Shown here one piece after another: positions 4,430 to 7,902 of a stretch of DNA of 7,902 bases. The DNA is from UBA1189 sp045660385. GTDB taxonomy: Bacteria; Bacteroidota; Bacteroidia; Bacteroidales; Bacteroidaceae. The stretch covers positions 1 to 7,902 of the forward strand of contig JAZRDT010000034.1 in NCBI GenBank assembly GCA_045660385.1. The letters are read 5' to 3'. The notes beneath the pieces are model-generated. The model saw nothing but the letters and a program-made list of their open reading frames with translations. It had not been told where the DNA came from and made no database searches. The position numbers and the translations under genes are program-made. Position 1 is the first letter of the stretch. Every line of letters starts with the position of its first letter.

Positions 4430-6931
4430 TTACATATCGAAGTCCATGCCTTCGCCTCCCATACCATACTCGGGCGACATGCCCTCGTCGTTCATCATCT
4501 TGCGGGGGCGCTTGGCGCGCATGTTGCCGAAGCTGTAGGTGAGGGTGGCACTGAGGCGGCGTCCGCCACGGAAACTGCTGCTCTCCTGGTAGAACTCGCC
4601 ATCGACGAACTTCACGGAGTGGAAGCGACGCGAGTTGAGCAGGTCGCGGCCGTTGAGTGAGAGGCTCCACTTGCCTCCGGCAAACTGCTTGCGCAGACCG
4701 GCATCGAGGCCGTAGGTGGGCTCGCGGTAACCTTGGGCGATGACGCTCTTGGCATTGTACATGCCAGTGACCTGCAACGACCAAGCTTTGGGCAGACCTA
4801 CGGTACCCATCATGCGGAGGTTCCACGAGAAGTCGGAACTGGCATCGCCATGGAGGTTTTGTCCGTTGGGCATGAGGAAGTCGAAGGCCTCAAGCTTGTA
4901 GTAGTACATATTGAGCGTGGTGGTGAGGTCAAACTTGCCGAAGAAACGGTTCTTGCCCACAATCTCGACTCCGGACGAGAGCGACTGGGCCACGTTCTCG
5001 GTGGTACTGTACATGATGTCGCCCTCCATGTAGGAGATGCGCTGCATGATATCGTCGGTGGTGCGGTAGTAGGCCGAAACGGAGAGCATGTGGTTTTCCC
5101 ACGACTTGAGATAGTTGAGTTCGAAGGCGTTGGAGTACTCGGGTTTCAGGAGGGGATTACCGAACGAGATGTTGGTGGAGTCTGTGATGTTCTGGAACGA
5201 GTTGAGCTGTCCGCCCCAGGGACGGCGCACACGCTTGGTGTAGTTGACCTGCAGCTCGTTGTCATTAGGCAACTGATACGACAAGAACACGCTGGGGAAG
5301 AGCTTGAAGACGGGTTCGAGAGGCTCGTAGTGGGGCACCTCGGGACCACCGGCTACCTCCTTGGAGTGCGAGTTAGTGCTCACCTTATAGTATTCGCCGC
5401 GCATGCCCACCTGGTAGCCGAAGTGCTGCCATAGCTTGCCCGAGTATGTGGCGTAGAGGGCATGGAGGTCGCGGTTATAGACGAAGCGGTTGTAGAGGGC
5501 CACAATCTCGTTCTGACGATCGGGATCGGAATAGGTGCTCACGGGGCTGTTGTCGCGCGAGAAGGTTCCGCGATAGCCGGCCTGCAGCTTGTGGTTATCG
5601 TTGAAGGCGTTCTCGTAGTCGAGTTGGAGCTCGTACTCGATGTTATCGCCCGTGTTGTCCTGCAGTTGGAACGATTGGTGGTCGAGGAGGCCGCCACGGA
5701 AGGTTGAGTCGGCAAACGCGTTGCTGCCCTCGTTGCCCCACGAGTGGCGCGAAGCGGTGAAGTCGAGGTAGTGTGTGGTGCTCCACTCGTGCTTGTAGCC
5801 GAGGCTGAGGTTATACATGAGCATGTCGCCCGAACTGGTGCTGGTGCGGCTACGGGTGTAGTCGGGGACACCAAGGGTGCCGCCCTGGTAGTTGATGGCG
5901 TTGGTGTGGGTGTTGCCGCCCATCATGCCCATGAGGTCGAAGGAGAGGTGATCCTTGGCAGTGGGATGCCAGGTGACACCGGCACGGGCAAACATGTTGC
6001 CGCCACGCATGGAGCCGCGGCCCTGCTGGTCGAGGTAGGTGGTGTCGGCACCGCCGAAGGTCTCGCGGTAGCTGTCGCTCTCGTTCATGTTGCGGCGCTC
6101 GCGGTAGCTGACGTTGGCATAGGCATCGAGAAGACCGCTACTGTAGTTGATGTTGGCACTGGCATTGTAGCCACCAAAGTCGGTGGTGTTCATCGTGTTG
6201 ACTCCCGCCTGGGCACTACCGTAGTATCCAGCCTTGCGATCGCGCTTGAGCACGATATTGATGATACCCACGGTGCCCTCGGGACTGTACTTGGCCGAGG
6301 GGTTGGTGATGACCTCGATGCGCTCGATGCTCTCGGCGGGCATCTGCTCGAGGATGTCGCCCTGGTTGTCGGCCGTGAGACCCTGTGCCTTACCGTTGAT
6401 CCATACGGTGACGCTCTCCGAGCCGCGCAGCGATACGGTGCCCTCGGTGTCGACCTCTACGGAGGGGATATTCTGCAGGATATCGGATGCCGAGCCGCCG
6501 GTGGCCGCAATGGCCTGGTCTACGTTGAACACCTTCTTATCGATCTCGAACTTCATCTGCGAACGGATGCCGGTGACCTCCACCTCGCCCAGCATCTGAT
6601 TGTCCTCCTCGATGGGGATCTGCTTGAAGTGGGCACTCTTGGCCTGTGCCGAGAGGGTGAACTCGCGGGTGGCGTTCTGATAACCGATGTACGACACGGT
6701 GAGCACATAGCTGCCATAGGACAGGCCCTCGATGCGGAAGGCTCCGTCGGCATCGGTGATGACACCTCCGGCGATGTGGTCGCTACCTTTGGGGCTGGCT
6801 ACGACGTTGACAAACTCGACGGCCTCACCTGTGGCCTTGTCTACAATCTTACCTCGCACGCTGCCTTGCGCCATCGCAGCGCCAAGGGGTGCCAATACTC
6901 CTATGAGAAGGAGCAAGAATTTCTTCATCAT
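4430..6931 (-). CDS. TonB-dependent outer-membrane receptor (CarboxypepD_reg-like domain, plug, OMP beta-barrel)
   Basis: The product has 833 residues from the chosen start. A signal peptide (1-21, ending AAMA before Q22) is followed by a carboxypeptidase-regulatory-like beta domain (about 24-105; GKIVDKATGEAVEFVNV, TDADGAFRIEGL). The plug follows (about 112-230; ATGGSASDILQNIPSVEVD, LRGSESVTVWINGKAQ, SIERIEVITNPSAKYSPEGT), and then a long beta-barrel resembling the OMP_b-brl_3 group (aromatic, alternating strands, NYSSG, NPLLKPEYSNAFELNYLKSW). The ATG at 6931 is preferred over 6985 because the extra 18 residues precede the signal peptide. No susD-like partner is adjacent, so a glycan-uptake locus is not supported; the substrate (peptide, metal chelate, other) is unknown. 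After the last strand (SATLTYSF) there is a tail of about 30 residues rich in Met, Gly and acidic residues. No anti-sigma/sigma pair is seen in the window. Confidence 0.93.
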   Translation of the reverse strand: MMKKFLLLLIGVLAPLGAAMAQGSVRGKIVDKATGEAVEFVNVVASPKGSDHIAGGVITDADGAFRIEGLSYGSYVLTVSYIGYQNATREFTLSAQAKSAHFKQIPIEEDNQMLGEVEVTGIRSQMKFEIDKKVFNVDQAIAATGGSASDILQNIPSVEVDTEGTVSLRGSESVTVWINGKAQGLTADNQGDILEQMPAESIERIEVITNPSAKYSPEGTVGIINIVLKRDRKAGYYGSAQAGVNTMNTTDFGGYNASANINYSSGLLDAYANVSYRERRNMNESDSYRETFGGADTTYLDQQGRGSMRGGNMFARAGVTWHPTAKDHLSFDLMGMMGGNTHTNAINYQGGTLGVPDYTRSRTSTSSGDMLMYNLSLGYKHEWSTTHYLDFTASRHSWGNEGSNAFADSTFRGGLLDHQSFQLQDNTGDNIEYELQLDYENAFNDNHKLQAGYRGTFSRDNSPVSTYSDPDRQNEIVALYNRFVYNRDLHALYATYSGKLWQHFGYQVGMRGEYYKVSTNSHSKEVAGGPEVPHYEPLEPVFKLFPSVFLSYQLPNDNELQVNYTKRVRRPWGGQLNSFQNITDSTNISFGNPLLKPEYSNAFELNYLKSWENHMLSVSAYYRTTDDIMQRISYMEGDIMYSTTENVAQSLSSGVEIVGKNRFFGKFDLTTTLNMYYYKLEAFDFLMPNGQNLHGDASSDFSWNLRMMGTVGLPKAWSLQVTGMYNAKSVIAQGYREPTYGLDAGLRKQFAGGKWSLSLNGRDLLNSRRFHSVKFVDGEFYQESSSFRGGRRLSATLTYSFGNMRAKRPRKMMNDEGMSPEYGMGGEGMDFDM

Positions 6932-7049
6932 TCGTTCGCTATATTTTGTGTTTTTTGTTTCGTTGTAAAGTCCTACGCAAACCATCTTCCGATTAGACTC
7001 ACATGGGGCGTTAAGGTTTATTATTGCTAATTGGATTTTTCATTGGAGA

Positions 7050-7069
7050 CCCAAATCGGCCGATTTTGG
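7050..7069. promoter_or_regulatory. 20-base palindrome at the predicted receptor transcription start
   Basis: AAATCGGCCGATTT (7053-7066) is a perfect 14-base palindrome. It extends to 7050-7069 with a single mismatched position. It begins four bases downstream of the minus-strand -7 box at 7080-7073, so it covers the predicted start site of the receptor mRNA. It could be an operator or a 5' hairpin; which one is not determinable from sequence. Confidence 0.5.
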
Positions 7070-7072
7070 CTG

Positions 7073-7080
7073 CAAAGATA
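7073..7080 (-). promoter_or_regulatory. -7 box of the probable receptor promoter
   Basis: TATCTTTG on the minus strand perfectly matches TAnnTTTG. No TTTG is seen at the expected 18-21 base spacing upstream, so the promoter may be weak or activator-dependent. It would give the receptor mRNA a leader of about 135 bases. Confidence 0.5.
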
Positions 7081-7144
7081 CGACAAATTCTTCATTTGGG
7101 GAATTATTTGCCACATCGATGAACCGTTGTTAAATATTAAGTAG

Positions 7145-7152
7145 TAACTTTG
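7145..7152 (+). promoter_or_regulatory. -7 box of the tRNA promoter
   Basis: TAACTTTG perfectly matches TAnnTTTG and lies 17 bases before the first base of the tRNA, as expected for the phylum. A good -33 TTTG is not visible at the usual spacing. The transcript may continue into the downstream transporter gene, since no clear terminator lies between them. Confidence 0.55.
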
Positions 7153-7169
7153 CACCTGATTCTTCAGGC

Positions 7170-7241
7170 GCCCTTGTAGTTCAATGGATAGAACGCGCCC
7201 CTCCTAAGGGTGAGATATGAGTTCGATTCTCATCGGGGGTA
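7170..7241 (+). tRNA. tRNA-Arg (anticodon CCT)
   Basis: The cloverleaf can be drawn completely. The acceptor is GCCCTTG (7170-7176) with CGGGGGT (7234-7240), and the discriminator is A7241. The D arm is GTTC/GAAC (7179-7182, 7191-7194). The anticodon arm is CGCCC/GGGTG (7196-7200, 7208-7212) with loop CTCCTAA and anticodon CCT at 7203-7205. The T arm is ATGAG/CTCAT (7217-7221, 7229-7233) around TTCGATT. It reads AGG codons. The 3' CCA is not encoded (CTT follows). The acceptor contains three G.U pairs, including G1.U72. Confidence 0.95.
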
Positions 7242-7305
7242 CTTGAAAACTGACTTTAGAAAGACAGAAAAAAATATTTTACAAATTAATTAACCAAACA
7301 AACAC

Positions 7306-7902
7306 ATGTTTACCAATTTTTTCGGTTCGCATCTGATTGAGGAATACCACAATTGGAAGAAGAAGAAAAGAGATGAAGGTGTCAACAATCCTTTGGCTAA
7401 GACCTTCAAGTTGTTATTCGTAATCGCTGTAGTTTCAACCATCTGGTTGTTGCCCACTACCGCTTTTGGTATCGATGGCCTCACCGTAGTTGAGCAGCGC
7501 ATCATCGGCGTATTCGTATTCGCCACTTTGATGTGGGTACTCGAGGCTATCCCCGCATGGAGCACATCGCTCATAGTGGTGGCATTGCTATTGTTCGCAA
7601 CATCAGACAGCGCATTCAAGTTCCTCAACGAGGGCTATGCACCCGAGCAGTTGGGTACAGTGCTCAAGTATCAGGATATCCTGCACTGCTTTGCCGACCC
7701 CATCATCATGCTCTTCATCGGTGGTTTCATGCTCGCTATCGCAGCCACCAAGTATGGTCTTGACGCTAAGATTGCCAAGGTGCTGCTCAAGCCCTTCGGC
7801 ACACAGTCACGCTTCGTGCTCCTCGGCTTCATCGTGGTGACAGGTCTCTTCTCTGCCTTCATCAGCAACACTGCTACTGCAGCTATGATGCTTGCCTTCT
7901 TG
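7306..7902 (+). CDS. DASS/SLC13-family sodium-coupled anion transporter, N-terminal part (3' end outside window)
   Basis: The first 199 codons are present and the frame is open to the right edge. A hydrophilic, lysine-rich N-terminus (about 1-33, with WKKKKRDEG at 17-25) is followed by hydrophobic segments at about 35-53 and 66-98, then IIMLFIGGFMLAIAATKYGL and FVLLGFIVVTGLFSAFISNTATAAMM. The SNT motif (SNTATAA) is the first sodium/substrate-binding signature of divalent-anion:sodium symporters, and the preceding IGGF is typical of the family. Such proteins import dicarboxylates such as succinate and fumarate, or sulfate; the substrate cannot be decided from this half. The ATG at 7306 follows an A/T-rich leader without a Shine-Dalgarno, normal for Bacteroidota. 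It lies 64 bases after the tRNA and may share its transcript. Confidence 0.9.
   Translation, partial: MFTNFFGSHLIEEYHNWKKKKRDEGVNNPLAKTFKLLFVIAVVSTIWLLPTTAFGIDGLTVVEQRIIGVFVFATLMWVLEAIPAWSTSLIVVALLLFATSDSAFKFLNEGYAPEQLGTVLKYQDILHCFADPIIMLFIGGFMLAIAATKYGLDAKIAKVLLKPFGTQSRFVLLGFIVVTGLFSAFISNTATAAMMLAFL

Noticed and set aside
4733..5434. 233-codon plus-strand open frame opposite the receptor barrel
   Set aside because: Same origin as the longer antisense frame: compositionally biased, no motifs, no promoter or start context of its own.
5744..7030. 428-codon open frame on the plus strand opposite the receptor
   Set aside because: It is antisense to a well-supported receptor gene, its product is a low-complexity V/A/G/H-rich sequence with no recognisable domain, and it arises from the G/C-biased third positions of the real gene.
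6932..7049. Riboswitch in the long receptor leader
   Set aside because: I could not recognise the conserved core of any known class; length alone is not enough.
4430..7080. SusC/SusD-type polysaccharide utilisation locus
   Set aside because: The receptor is of the OMP_b-brl_3-like type, and no SusD-like gene, glycoside hydrolase or sensor is next to it.

Overview
The window looks like a chromosomal segment of a Bacteroidota bacterium, most likely order Bacteroidales and perhaps Prevotella-like. The evidence is a fused-type KorA/KorB 2-oxoacid:ferredoxin oxidoreductase pair, a TonB-dependent receptor with a carboxypeptidase-regulatory N-terminal domain, a small secreted DUF4488-like protein, and several promoters of the Bacteroidetes type (TTTG, then TAnnTTTG). 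Genus is inference only.

Layout. Positions 1-2597 hold a minus-strand operon transcribed korA -> DUF559 nuclease-like gene -> korB, with korB cut by the left window edge. Positions 2690-3299 hold one minus-strand gene for a small secreted protein, with its own promoter and terminator. A divergent promoter at 3315-3347 drives msrA (3388-3873, plus strand). Hairpins at 3887-4027 separate msrA from the convergent minus-strand pair: a large TonB-dependent receptor (4430-6931) followed 20 bases later by a DUF454/YbaN-like membrane protein (4056-4409). A divergent intergenic region follows, with a palindrome and two -7 boxes. Then come tRNA-Arg(CCT) at 7170-7241 and the start of a DASS/SLC13-type anion transporter (7306 to the right edge), both on the plus strand. 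No stretch longer than 300 bases lacks a gene.

The most unusual part is 287-766. A complete DUF559 (Vsr-like, PD-(D/E)XK-type) gene sits exactly between korA and korB, two genes whose products form one enzyme. It is flanked by two copies of an 18-base direct repeat, TTCCCCCCTTGGGGGGAT. A third C6/G6 run lies on the outer side of each copy, so the composite elements face in opposite directions. The repeats are read as protein in both neighbours and in the same frame: each gives SPQGG, at the KorA C-terminus and the KorB N-terminus. The nuclease gene is clearly lower in G+C than korA. This resembles a compact nuclease-plus-repeat cassette that entered an essential operon without breaking it. 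Recombination between the direct repeats would remove the nuclease and join korA to korB in frame.

The remaining genes look like ordinary core or envelope functions: anaerobic 2-oxoacid metabolism, methionine sulfoxide repair, outer-membrane transport and carboxylate or sulfate uptake. I see no CRISPR array, transposase or phage gene.
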